From positions 1 through 7,663 of the forward strand of contig CANOCD010000051.1 in NCBI GenBank assembly GCA_947564495.1: a stretch of 7,663 nt of DNA, given 5' to 3'. Below, piece by piece: positions 1 through 6,072 of the stretch. The DNA is from an uncultured Angelakisella sp. (GTDB taxonomy: Bacteria > Bacillota > Clostridia > Oscillospirales > Ruminococcaceae). The notes beneath the pieces were generated by a model. That model had not been told where the DNA came from. It ran no database searches and worked only from the letters and a program-made list of their open reading frames with translations. Made by a program: the position numbers and the translations under genes. Within the stretch, counting starts at the first letter, position 1. Every line of letters starts with the position of its first letter.

Positions 1-12
1 TTTTTCTTTCCT

Positions 13-41
13 TTGAAACAGGGGAATTATTACGATATTTT
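13..41 (+). promoter_or_regulatory. Candidate distal promoter upstream of the permease operon
   Basis: A TTGAAA hexamer (13-18) and a TATTTT hexamer (36-41) are separated by 17 bp, in an AT-rich stretch that stands out from the GC-rich coding DNA. The -35 matches the sigma-A consensus at 5 of 6 bases and the -10 at 4 of 6. It lies about 190 bp before the first gene, so it would give a long leader. It could instead belong to an upstream element outside the window. This is a pattern match only, weaker in context than the site at 121-148. Confidence 0.3.
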
Positions 42-120
42 TATCAGACATCGGGGGTGTTTCCCGTCCGAACATTTCCCGGGCGCCAGCGGCTTTGGTG
101 AAAATCCATCAATAATTTCA

Positions 121-148
121 ACGACAGGAAAAGAAATATCGGTATAAT
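121..148 (+). promoter_or_regulatory. Probable main promoter of the permease-dehydratase-hydrolase operon
   Basis: A perfect TATAAT (143-148) is preceded, after a 16-bp spacer, by ACGACA (121-126), which matches the last four bases of the TTGACA -35 consensus. Transcription would start near 155, giving a leader of about 78 nt before the permease ATG at 233. The surrounding 1-160 region is AT-rich and has no credible ORF on this strand. A 12-bp direct repeat begins right at the predicted start site (155-166 and 181-192), which would suit control by a repressor. Confidence 0.55.
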
Positions 149-154
149 GATAGA

Positions 155-192
155 GGAAAACAGATCCGTTTCCTGGGCCCGGAAAACAGATC
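155..192 (+). repeat. 12-bp direct repeat in operon leader, candidate operator
   Basis: The exact 12-mer GGAAAACAGATC occurs at 155-166 and again at 181-192, 26 bp start to start (about two and a half helical turns). The DNA between them contains GTTTCC, a partial complement of the repeat, so the second half could also fold as an imperfect hairpin in RNA. The first copy overlaps the predicted transcription start of the promoter at 121-148. The repeat is seen directly; an operator role for a sugar-acid regulator encoded elsewhere is inference. Confidence 0.4.
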
Positions 193-232
193 GCAGCAAG
201 GAATCAGACCAAAAGAAAGAAGGAAAAGGCTC

Positions 233-1525
233 ATGAACACCTCCATGATCGTCTGTCTTGTGATCTTTGCCGCCACCCTCATCAGCTATATGCTCAACAA
301 GATCCCCATGTGGCTCACCGCCATGCTCTCCCTGGCCGCCCTGTACATCACCGGCTGCGTGGACGCCCCCACCGCCCTGTCCGGCTTCTCCAACGTCAAC
401 ACCATCCTGATGGCCACTATGTTCGTGGTCGCCGCCGGGTTCCGCCGCACCTCTATGGTCCAGCGGATGGTCAGCGGCATCACCCGGCTGACCAAGGGGT
501 CCTTCCGCACCGCCTACTTCGGCTACCTGCTGCTGGCGGTGCTGCTGACCAACTTCATCGCCAGCCCCATGGTGGTGTTCGCCATCGTCAGCCCCCTGCT
601 CTGCGCCTTTTTGGACAGCACCGGCAAGTCCCGTTCCCACTATGTGTTCCCGGCTATGGTGACCTGCGTCGCCTGCTGCGGCATCCTGCCCCTGTCCACC
701 GCCATCCAGCAGGCCGGGCAGTTCACCGGCTTTATGGAGACCTACGGCTTTTCCGGGATGTCCATGCGCCCCGTTGACTTTACCATCGGCGCCTGGCCCA
801 TCCTGGTGGTGGTCCCCCTGTGGGCCCTTTTCCTGGCGGACCGCTTCACCCCGGCCCAGCCCTCGGTGGCCATCGAGGCCCTGAGCAAAAAGAGCCAGTC
901 CACCGAAAGCCAGCTGGACCCCGTGACCGACAAGATCGGCATCGTCGTCTTTTTCGCCACCATCCTCTGCCTCATCTTCGCCCCCCAGCTGAAGCTGGCC
1001 ACCTGGTTCGTCGCCCTGGTCGGCTCCCTCCTGATGGTCCTCTTCGGGGTGGTGGACCCCAAGAACGCCCTGCGTGACATCCCCTGGGATATGCTGATGC
1101 TCTACGTGGGCGCCCTGGCCCTGGGCGGCGCCCTCACCGGCACCGGCGCCGGGGATATGATCGGCAACGCCCTGGCGACCGCTGTTGGCGGAACCCACAA
1201 CAACTACATCCTGGGGGCGCTCTTCTTCCTCATCCCCTTCGCCCTGACCCAGTTCATGCTCAACCGAAGCGTCTCCGCCGTATTTGTTCCCATCTGCCTG
1301 CTCACCTGCTCCGCCCTGGGGGCCAACCCGGTGGGACTGGTGCTGCTGGTGAACGCCGGGTCCCTCACCGCCTTCCTCACCCCCATGGCCACCCCCGCTG
1401 TTCCCATGGCCATGGCCGACGGCGGCTATGACCTGAAGGACCTGTTCAAAAGCGGCTGGTTCATCACCATCCTCCTCAGCGTGGTCTATGTCTTCTACAC
1501 CATGACCGTCCTGCCCGCCTTTTGA
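233..1525 (+). CDS. SLC13/DASS-like (ion transporter superfamily) carboxylate permease
   Basis: A 430-residue polytopic inner-membrane permease, probably moving an anionic organic substrate such as a dicarboxylate or sugar acid, by cation symport if it follows the family. The protein is almost entirely hydrophobic helices, arranged as two halves with a hydrophilic linker at about residues 203-232. Each half carries a re-entrant-loop-like motif. In the first half it is TNFIASP (106-112) within a helix hairpin. In the second half it is LNRSVSAVF (343-351), followed by SLTAFLTPMATPA (377-389), which closely resembles the conserved AFxxPxATPP segment of SLC13 proteins. The ATG at 233 follows a GAAGG ribosome binding site (219-223) with a 9-nt spacer. 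It is the first gene of a three-gene unit, 67 nt before the acid-sugar dehydratase, which supports import of that enzyme's substrate. Family placement is firm at superfamily level. A citrate, gluconate or arsenite-type substrate cannot be excluded from sequence alone. Confidence 0.85.
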   Translation: MNTSMIVCLVIFAATLISYMLNKIPMWLTAMLSLAALYITGCVDAPTALSGFSNVNTILMATMFVVAAGFRRTSMVQRMVSGITRLTKGSFRTAYFGYLLLAVLLTNFIASPMVVFAIVSPLLCAFLDSTGKSRSHYVFPAMVTCVACCGILPLSTAIQQAGQFTGFMETYGFSGMSMRPVDFTIGAWPILVVVPLWALFLADRFTPAQPSVAIEALSKKSQSTESQLDPVTDKIGIVVFFATILCLIFAPQLKLATWFVALVGSLLMVLFGVVDPKNALRDIPWDMLMLYVGALALGGALTGTGAGDMIGNALATAVGGTHNNYILGALFFLIPFALTQFMLNRSVSAVFVPICLLTCSALGANPVGLVLLVNAGSLTAFLTPMATPAVPMAMADGGYDLKDLFKSGWFITILLSVVYVFYTMTVLPAF

Positions 1526-1533
1526 TCCACAGG

Positions 1534-1562
1534 CAGACAGTGGCCCCAGATCGTGCTATACT
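1534..1562 (+). promoter_or_regulatory. Candidate internal extended -10 promoter before the dehydratase
   Basis: In the 67-nt gap between permease and dehydratase genes, TATACT (1557-1562) is preceded by TG at 1554-1555, giving an extended -10. CAGACA (1534-1539), which shares GACA with the -35 consensus, sits exactly 17 bp upstream. A start near 1569 would leave a short leader holding the strong AGGAG ribosome binding site at 1579-1583. It would let the dehydratase and hydrolase be expressed without the permease. Pattern match only. Confidence 0.4.
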
Positions 1563-1592
1563 TAGAGCTTAGAAAGGAAGGAGATCGCCACC

Positions 1593-2741
1593 ATGAAGAT
1601 CACCGATGTCAAGCTGATCTTTGCAAAACACTACCTCTTTGTCCATGTCTACACCGACGCCGGCATCGTCGGCCTTGGGGAGGCCGGGAACTGGGGGTTC
1701 CTCAGCTCCACGGCGGACGCCATCCGCAAGTTCGTCCCCTACCTCATCGGCAAGGACCCCTTTAACGCCGAGGACATCTTCCAGAACCTTTACCGGGCGG
1801 TCTACTTCCGGGGTTCGGTGATCATGAGCGCCATCTCCGCCATCGACATCGCCCTGTGGGACATCAAGGGAAAGGCCCTTGGCGTGCCGGTCTACCAGCT
1901 GCTGGGGGGCCGGACCCGGGATAAGGTGCGGGTCTACGCCTCGGTGATGCGTCCCTCCAAGACCCTGGCCGAGATGGCGGACGAGTACAAGAAACTCCAG
2001 GAGGCAGGCTTTAACGCCGCCAAGATCTTTGTCAACGGCCGGCAGCAGTCCGAAAACGGCGGCCACGACGAGTTCTACTCCGGCCGGGTGGAGGACGAGC
2101 TGGAGCGGGTCCGGGTGGTCCGGGAGGCGGTAGGTCCCCACTTCGACCTGGTGCTGGAAGCCCACCGGGGGATGACCCTGCCGGAGGCGGTGAGCTTTGG
2201 CGCCGAGGTGGCCCAATACCGCCCCATGGTCTTTGAGGACCCCGTCCCCCCGGATAACATCGACACCATGGCGGAGGCTGCCAAAAAGATCCCCGTCCCC
2301 ATCGCCACCGGGGAGCGGTTCATCAACATCCGGGAGTTCGAGATGCTGATGCACCGCCACGCCGCCGCCTATATCCGCCCCGACGTCTGCGCTGTGGGCG
2401 GCATTACCGCCACCAAGAAGATCGCCGCCATGGCGGAGGCCAACGACGTGCTGGTGATCCCCCACAACCCCCTGGGCCCGGTCTCCACCGCCGCCTGCCT
2501 CCAGATCTGCGCCGCCATCCCCAACCTGGGCATCCAGGAGCTGCCCGGCTTCTGCCTCAACGGGGCGGAGGACGCCATGGTCAAGGAACCGCTGCGGTTC
2601 CGGGACGGCTTCCTCGTCATCCCCGAGGCCCCCGGCATCGGCGTGGAACTGGCCGAGGACGCTGCCGAGAAATATCCCGCCAAGGAGCGGGGGAGCAACG
2701 TGGCCTTCCGTTCCTTTGACGGGGCGGTGAAGGATTGGTGA
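1593..2741 (+). CDS. Mandelate racemase/muconate lactonizing family dehydratase, galactonate-dehydratase-like
   Basis: An enolase-superfamily enzyme of 382 residues, the usual length. It is expected to abstract the proton next to a carboxylate using Mg2+ and to dehydrate an acid sugar to a 2-keto-3-deoxy acid in the cytoplasm. The N-terminal capping domain (about 1-115) includes SAISAIDIALWDIKGK (79-94) and LLGG (103-106), both typical of the family. In the barrel, the likely metal ligands are E189, E215 and E241. H191 (EAH) and H291 (PHNPLGP, paired with E316 in IQE) are the likely acid/base residues. EDPVPPDNID (215-224) and ATGER (238-242) are signature segments of the RspA/DgoD-like branch. 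The first ligand is Glu rather than the more common Asp, which I recall as normal in this branch. An AAGGAG-type ribosome binding site (AGGAG 1579-1583) lies 9 nt before the ATG. Family assignment is secure. The substrate (galactonate, gluconate, mannonate or an aldarate) is not resolved. Confidence 0.9.
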   Translation: MKITDVKLIFAKHYLFVHVYTDAGIVGLGEAGNWGFLSSTADAIRKFVPYLIGKDPFNAEDIFQNLYRAVYFRGSVIMSAISAIDIALWDIKGKALGVPVYQLLGGRTRDKVRVYASVMRPSKTLAEMADEYKKLQEAGFNAAKIFVNGRQQSENGGHDEFYSGRVEDELERVRVVREAVGPHFDLVLEAHRGMTLPEAVSFGAEVAQYRPMVFEDPVPPDNIDTMAEAAKKIPVPIATGERFINIREFEMLMHRHAAAYIRPDVCAVGGITATKKIAAMAEANDVLVIPHNPLGPVSTAACLQICAAIPNLGIQELPGFCLNGAEDAMVKEPLRFRDGFLVIPEAPGIGVELAEDAAEKYPAKERGSNVAFRSFDGAVKDW

Positions 2742-2746
2742 CAGCG

Positions 2747-3649
2747 ATGAGCAAAACGGTATTATCGACCCAAAGTCTTCGCCTGCGGTGGATCAACTGC
2801 CAGTGCTTCGAGCTGGCGCTGCCAAACGGCGTCCATATTCTCACCGACCCCTGCTACGACTATCAGGGGGACCCGGGGGTGAAAATATCCTCCCTTTTCA
2901 AGACGGGCGGCTTTGCCACACCCGACCTGGAGGGGTGCGACTACGTGATCCTCAACCACACCCACGCCGACCACATGGTCAACCTGGAGGAGGTGGCGGG
3001 GCGGTTCCGTCCCACCGTCATCTGCCACACCGGGGTGGCGGCGGAGGTCGCCGCCGTTACCCCCGGGCTGCCCCTCACCTCGGTCTACCCGGTGGATTAC
3101 AACGGGCGGTACTACTTTGACGGCTTCACCATGGACACCTATCACGGCAGCCACAAGCCCCAGCCCGCCACCTGGGCCCGGTCGATGGAAAGGGCGGATT
3201 TCATCAGCCAGAAGGACTCCCTGAAGCGGCTCCACACCCTGGGCGGGTTCTTCAACATGAACTACCTCCTCACCCTGGAGAACGGCTTCCGTGTCGCCTT
3301 TGTGGGCGGCCTGGACGACGGGGCGAAGGAGTGGCTCCGGGCGGCCCGTCCCAACGTCGCCTTCCGCAACAAGCTGCTCAACGACATGGATGTGGAGTCG
3401 GTGGCCCGGGACTGGCTGGGCTTTATGGGAGAGAGCCACGCCCAGATCGTTGTGCCTATGCACTTTGAGGTCTGGGAGAACCAGGAGCCCGGGTTTTCGG
3501 AGAGGACCTTCCGCCGGGCCAACCAGCTGGCGGAGGAAAAGGGGCTGCCTGTGCGGATGCTCTCGCCTGAAAGCGGCCGGTGGTATTCCTTTGAGATCGG
3601 GGTCTCCTGTTGGGGGGAGGGGCTGGCTGAGAACAGCTGCGCCCGTTAA
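2747..3649 (+). CDS. Metallo-beta-lactamase-fold hydrolase, possible lactonase
   Basis: A 300-residue cytoplasmic MBL-fold hydrolase with no signal peptide. The metal-binding motif HTHADH is complete at residues 71-76. Other likely ligands are H133 or H136 (YHGSH), D190 (in VGGLDD, the place of the usual GD motif) and H239 (PMHFE). The protein is thus probably active with two metal ions. The ATG at 2747 was chosen because GAAGGA (2729-2734) lies upstream of it, though with a long 12-nt spacer. TTG at 2735 and GTG at 2738 are in frame but overlap the end of the previous gene and sit too close to that site. The gap to the dehydratase stop is only 5 nt, so the two are probably translationally coupled. 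MBL proteins such as UlaG open sugar-acid lactones. By context a lactonase or esterase acting on the same sugar acid is likely, but this is inference. An RNA- or phosphodiester-cleaving role is not excluded. Confidence 0.85.
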   Translation: MSKTVLSTQSLRLRWINCQCFELALPNGVHILTDPCYDYQGDPGVKISSLFKTGGFATPDLEGCDYVILNHTHADHMVNLEEVAGRFRPTVICHTGVAAEVAAVTPGLPLTSVYPVDYNGRYYFDGFTMDTYHGSHKPQPATWARSMERADFISQKDSLKRLHTLGGFFNMNYLLTLENGFRVAFVGGLDDGAKEWLRAARPNVAFRNKLLNDMDVESVARDWLGFMGESHAQIVVPMHFEVWENQEPGFSERTFRRANQLAEEKGLPVRMLSPESGRWYSFEIGVSCWGEGLAENSCAR

Positions 3650-3755
3650 GAGAAGATCCCAGCCAACAAGGCCCGGGCTGTCCGGTATGCCCTCCAGGCG
3701 GCATATCCAAAGGCTGGAGGCTCCGCTCATGCGGGCCAAGCCATTGAATACGCAG
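3650..3755. other. Non-coding 3' region between convergent operons
   Basis: This stretch follows the MBL hydrolase stop and reaches the bidirectional terminator. No ORF with a ribosome binding site is seen on either strand. It holds a 7-bp inverted repeat, CCTCCAG (3691-3697) with CTGGAGG (3714-3720) and a 16-nt loop, and an alternative overlapping pairing of TATGCC with GGCATA (3686-3691 with 3700-3705). These may be RNA 3'-end structures, but neither has a T-run and neither is strong. Confidence 0.45.
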
Positions 3756-3793
3756 AAAAGCCCTTGCCGATGGTCCCATCGGCAAGGGATTTT
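3756..3793. terminator. Bidirectional intrinsic terminator between convergent operons
   Basis: A perfect 12-bp inverted repeat, CCCTTGCCGATG (3761-3772) with CATCGGCAAGGG (3777-3788), closes a 4-nt loop. AAAA lies on the left (3756-3759) and TTTT on the right (3790-3793). Read on either strand, a GC-rich hairpin is followed almost at once by four U, so it can end both the plus-strand permease-dehydratase-hydrolase transcript and the minus-strand ABC/YesL/SGNH transcript. The U-tracts are short, so efficiency may be modest, but the position exactly between convergent genes supports the call. Confidence 0.85.
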
Positions 3794-3797
3794 CCTG

Positions 3798-4022
3798 TCA
3801 GCCATCCTTTCCCCGGGCCACGCTGTTCCAGGGTGGCGGACACCGTGTTGGCCGCTGTTGCAGCAGGTCCAGCTTCTCAAAGCCTTTGGCGTCGATCAGC
3901 GTTTCCAGGGAAAAGCCCCGGCCGGATAAAAACGACTCCGCCACGGCGACGGTATCCAAAATTTTGGCGATGAGCTTTTCCTTGTCCACGGTGGGATCGG
4001 CGCCGCACCCACGGGCAAAGCC
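3798..4022 (-). pseudogene. Coding-like remnant in frame after the SGNH amber stop
   Basis: After the TAG of the SGNH gene (4025-4023), the same reading frame stays open for 74 more codons to a TGA at 3798-3800, 4 nt before the terminator. The first 55 or so codons look like real protein: G/C-rich third positions like the neighbours, and an amphipathic run including DKEKLIAKILDTVAVAESF and GRGFSLETLIDAKGFEKL. The last 18 residues look random. At about 3855 the +2 frame takes over a better-looking sequence (AATAANTVSATLEQR), suggesting a frameshift. A GTG at 3989 could start a 63-residue protein, but it has no ribosome binding site. From memory, FSLE-LI-AKGFEKL-LL recalls a helical segment of type I restriction HsdR subunits; this is unverified and could be chance. 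It is a decayed gene fragment, a C-terminal extension severed by a nonsense mutation, or less likely a readthrough domain. Confidence 0.35.
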
Positions 4023-4667
4023 CTACAGCCCCTCCAGCGCCGCCTCGTACCTGGGCACCAGCCACCGGTACGCCTCCTCCGAGAAGTGGCGGTTTTCCTC
4101 CAGGCCCAGGCTCAGGCCCTCATCGATCCAGGCCAGCTGGGCGGGGTTCTGGAAGGAGAGGCCGCAGTTCCGGTAGTTGTCGAAGCAGGGGAGGGCCCAG
4201 AGGGCCGCTGTCTCCAGCATGGCGTCCACATAGGCCAGCTCGGTAAGGCCCAGGGCGTTGGGCTTGGGCCAGCGCCGGTAGTTGGTCATCAGCAGGACAC
4301 GGGCCCGGGGATACCGGGCGGTGACCCCCGCCAGGAGGACGTTCAGCGCCCCGGCAAAGGTGGCGGGGTCCCGGTTCTCCCGGGTGATCTCCCCGACGGG
4401 CACGTCCAGGCGCTTGTCGTTGGCCCCGCCCAGGATGACCAGATAGTCGGCCTCCCCCGCCATCTCCCGGTAGCGGACGCACATGGGGACCTGATGGGGC
4501 TCCCGGGTCTGCATCGCCACCGTGTTGCCGTTTTTGCCGTAGTTGCGGACCACCATCCCGTGCTTCTGCCCCAGCAGGTTTACCCAGGTCTTTTCGTTGC
4601 CCAGGCGGTTCCCGTAGATGAGGGAGTCCCCCAGGGCCAGCAGGGTCTTTCCGTCCAAATTGCTCAT
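4023..4667 (-). CDS. SGNH/GDSL-family hydrolase (probable carbohydrate esterase)
   Basis: A 214-residue cytoplasmic hydrolase without a signal peptide, a normal length for a single SGNH domain. Block I is ALGDSLIYG with nucleophile S15. The oxyanion-hole glycine is probably G47 in GKNGNT. Block III is GGAND (80-84) with N83. The catalytic histidine is most likely H194 in ENRHFSEEAY, where the usual DxxH reads ExxH (E191). Family members remove acetyl or other acyl groups from sugars and lipids. Next to sugar ABC permeases and a YesL protein, intracellular deacetylation of imported oligosaccharides is the best guess. The start is secure: AAGGAGG (4681-4675) lies 7 nt before the ATG at 4667. 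The gap of 100 nt from the YesL gene has no clear promoter, so it is probably cotranscribed. The gene ends in TAG and is followed by an in-frame coding-like tail described separately. Confidence 0.88.
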   Translation of the reverse strand: MSNLDGKTLLALGDSLIYGNRLGNEKTWVNLLGQKHGMVVRNYGKNGNTVAMQTREPHQVPMCVRYREMAGEADYLVILGGANDKRLDVPVGEITRENRDPATFAGALNVLLAGVTARYPRARVLLMTNYRRWPKPNALGLTELAYVDAMLETAALWALPCFDNYRNCGLSFQNPAQLAWIDEGLSLGLEENRHFSEEAYRWLVPRYEAALEGL

Positions 4668-4696
4668 AAGATGACCTCCTTGTTTTGGGAGCGTTT

Positions 4697-4710
4697 CGGG
4701 TCAGGACCCG
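4697..4710. repeat. 14-bp palindrome ahead of the SGNH gene
   Basis: CGGGTC-AG-GACCCG is a perfect 6-bp inverted repeat with a 2-bp centre, in the 100-nt gap between the YesL-family and SGNH genes, 30 nt before the SGNH start codon. It is not followed by a T-run on either strand, so it is not an intrinsic terminator. It may be a protein-binding site or an mRNA processing or stability hairpin, or chance in GC-rich DNA. Confidence 0.25.
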
Positions 4711-4767
4711 GCAGGGATGAGAAAGAGCCCTCCGGCCTTTGGGACCCGATGGGGGGGCCGGCATCGC

Positions 4768-5412
4768 TTACAAGGCGCCCTCGGTGTCGTTCGGATCATC
4801 CGGAGGCTCCGCCCCTTCGTCCCGATCCAGCACCCTGTTGATGATCCTGGCCGTCCCCCAGCAGGCCAGGGCGGGGAGGAACAGCACCCCGTAGGGGATG
4901 TAAAAGGAACCGGCCAGGGCCACCCCCAGGAGAGCCAGCCCCAGCAGCCCGGAAAAGAGGTGCCGGACCGCCAGGAGGCTGGCGGTGACCACCGCTTCCC
5001 GCCAGGGGAGGCCCCGGGCGCCCGCGAGGGGGTAGAGCCACAGCCCGGCCAGAGAGAGAAGAAGGAGCAGGGCTCCGAACAGCCCCGCCAGGAAGGCCCC
5101 GGCCACGGTGCCCATCCTTAGGGCGAGGGAAACATCCAGGAGGAGGAAGGCGGTGAGGGTCAGGTGGGTGAGCCAGGCGGCGGTGGCGGTGAAAAATCGG
5201 GCCCGGAGGGCCTGGAAGAAGCCGGGGAAAAGGCGGGGTTCCTCATCCTTGGCCAGGGCCAGGGTCATCCGCCAGAAAGCGGAAAAAGCCGCCCCCGCCG
5301 TTACCAGGGGGAGGCAGCAGACAAAACAGAGGAGCTCCAGGACCACCAGGTCGGCCAGTTTGTTGGCGAAGGTCCAGAAGCGGTTTTCCGGGTCAAAGAT
5401 CCGGTCCAGCAT
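4768..5412 (-). CDS. YesL/DUF624 family integral membrane protein
   Basis: A 214-residue polytopic membrane protein matching the YesL (DUF624) family in length and in its N-terminal signature: NRFWTFANKLADLVVLELLCFVCCLPLVTAGAA-like order at residues 10-42, with the first membrane segment and the CCLPLVTAGA turn. Further hydrophobic segments lie at about 76-98, 101-128, 142-165 and 168-188, followed by an acidic soluble C-tail (195-214). YesL proteins are typically encoded beside CUT1 sugar ABC transporters; their biochemical role is not established. The ATG at 5412 has GGGGTGA about 6 nt upstream. It overlaps the 3' end of the preceding membrane-protein gene by 20 nt, pointing to translational coupling and perhaps a physical partnership. 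Family call is confident; function is unknown. Confidence 0.85.
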   Translation of the reverse strand: MLDRIFDPENRFWTFANKLADLVVLELLCFVCCLPLVTAGAAFSAFWRMTLALAKDEEPRLFPGFFQALRARFFTATAAWLTHLTLTAFLLLDVSLALRMGTVAGAFLAGLFGALLLLLSLAGLWLYPLAGARGLPWREAVVTASLLAVRHLFSGLLGLALLGVALAGSFYIPYGVLFLPALACWGTARIINRVLDRDEGAEPPDDPNDTEGAL

Positions 5413-6034
5413 GGCAGGTCACCCCGTTCCACGTAAAAAATGCCCGGAGCGCCTCCATCTGGAGGCGGTAGAGGGCTTGCCGCTCCTCCTTGGCGGGGGG
5501 AGGGGCGATGACCAGGTACATCCCGGCCATGGGGGCGAACGCCTCCCCCTGAAAGACCGGCAGGTCGCCGCAGGGGACCGAGAAGGGGACGGTGTCCTCC
5601 CCCTGGCCGGTGAAGTCGGACCAGCTGCCCAGGATGCCGTGGGATTCCAGCCAGGACTTGGCCTCCGGGCTTGCCAGATAGACGTTGAACTCCCCGGTGC
5701 CGATGAGGGTCACCAGCTCGATCTGGCCGTCGGTAAGGCGGCCCTCCTCCCCGGTGAACCGGAGGTAGTGGACCAGGCAGCGGCTTTTGCCGTCGCCGTC
5801 CACATCCAGGGGGAGGCGGGCCAGGCGGTCCTCCAGGGCGGCGTCGGTGGCCAGGTCGTGGCTTTCCCCCAGCCAGAGGATGGAGAGGTCCACCCGGCCG
5901 GCCCAGAGGGGGCGGAGCATTTCCGACAGGGTGACGAGGGCCAGCGCCGCCCCCAGCAGGTGCCATTTGTAGTACATCCAGATATGGGAGGGCCAGCTTT
6001 TCGGGGGCAGGTCCCGCAGCCGGTACCGCTTCAT
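5393..6034 (-). CDS. Single-pass membrane protein of unknown function with DxDGDG loop
   Basis: A 213-residue protein not recognised as a named family. A basic N-terminus (MKRYRLRDLPPKSW) precedes one transmembrane segment at about residues 24-41, so the rest should lie outside the cell by the positive-inside rule. The external part contains DVDGDGK (77-83), a calcium-loop-like motif. It also has IELVTLIGTGEFNVYLASPEAKSWLESHGIL-type sequence (105-135), which loosely resembles a segment of periplasmic binding protein folds, and an alpha-helical C-terminus. It lies between a CUT1 permease gene (71 nt upstream) and the YesL gene (20-nt overlap), so a role accessory to sugar transport or YesL is likely. 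The ATG at 6034 has only a weak GGCGG site 7 nt upstream. Similar TM-plus-external-domain proteins beside ABC permeases and YesL seem common in Clostridia, from memory. Function is unknown. Confidence 0.75.
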   Translation of the reverse strand: MKRYRLRDLPPKSWPSHIWMYYKWHLLGAALALVTLSEMLRPLWAGRVDLSILWLGESHDLATDAALEDRLARLPLDVDGDGKSRCLVHYLRFTGEEGRLTDGQIELVTLIGTGEFNVYLASPEAKSWLESHGILGSWSDFTGQGEDTVPFSVPCGDLPVFQGEAFAPMAGMYLVIAPPPAKEERQALYRLQMEALRAFFTWNGVTCHAGPDL

Positions 6035-6072
6035 CCTCTCACCGCCGATCCGATGGAAATTCTTCGCTTTTA

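Noticed and set aside
1..232. Riboswitch in the leader of the permease operon
   Set aside because: The transcribed leader is short (about 78 nt from the likely start) and shows only a direct repeat and a weak hairpin; no known aptamer core or expression-platform terminator is recognisable.
44..1198. 384-residue minus-strand ORF across the permease gene
   Set aside because: Low-complexity sequence rich in Gly, His, Asp and Gln, typical of a shadow frame opposite a GC-rich gene. The plus strand encodes a well-formed SLC13-like permease.
1569..2465. 298-residue minus-strand ORF opposite the dehydratase
   Set aside because: Antisense shadow with no ribosome binding site and no recognisable domain; the plus-strand frame carries complete enolase-superfamily motifs.
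3686..3720. Overlapping hairpins after the MBL gene as a terminator or attenuator
   Set aside because: Stems of only 6-7 bp with long loops and no T-run; the strong terminator at 3756-3793 already explains transcript ends.
2762..3880. 372-residue minus-strand ORF opposite the MBL gene and across the terminator
   Set aside because: Biased composition, spans the intrinsic terminator, and lies opposite a gene with an intact HTHADH motif.
3291..3929. 212-residue plus-strand ORF overlapping the MBL 3' end
   Set aside because: Arg/Pro/Ser-rich out-of-frame translation that runs through the terminator; no start signal.
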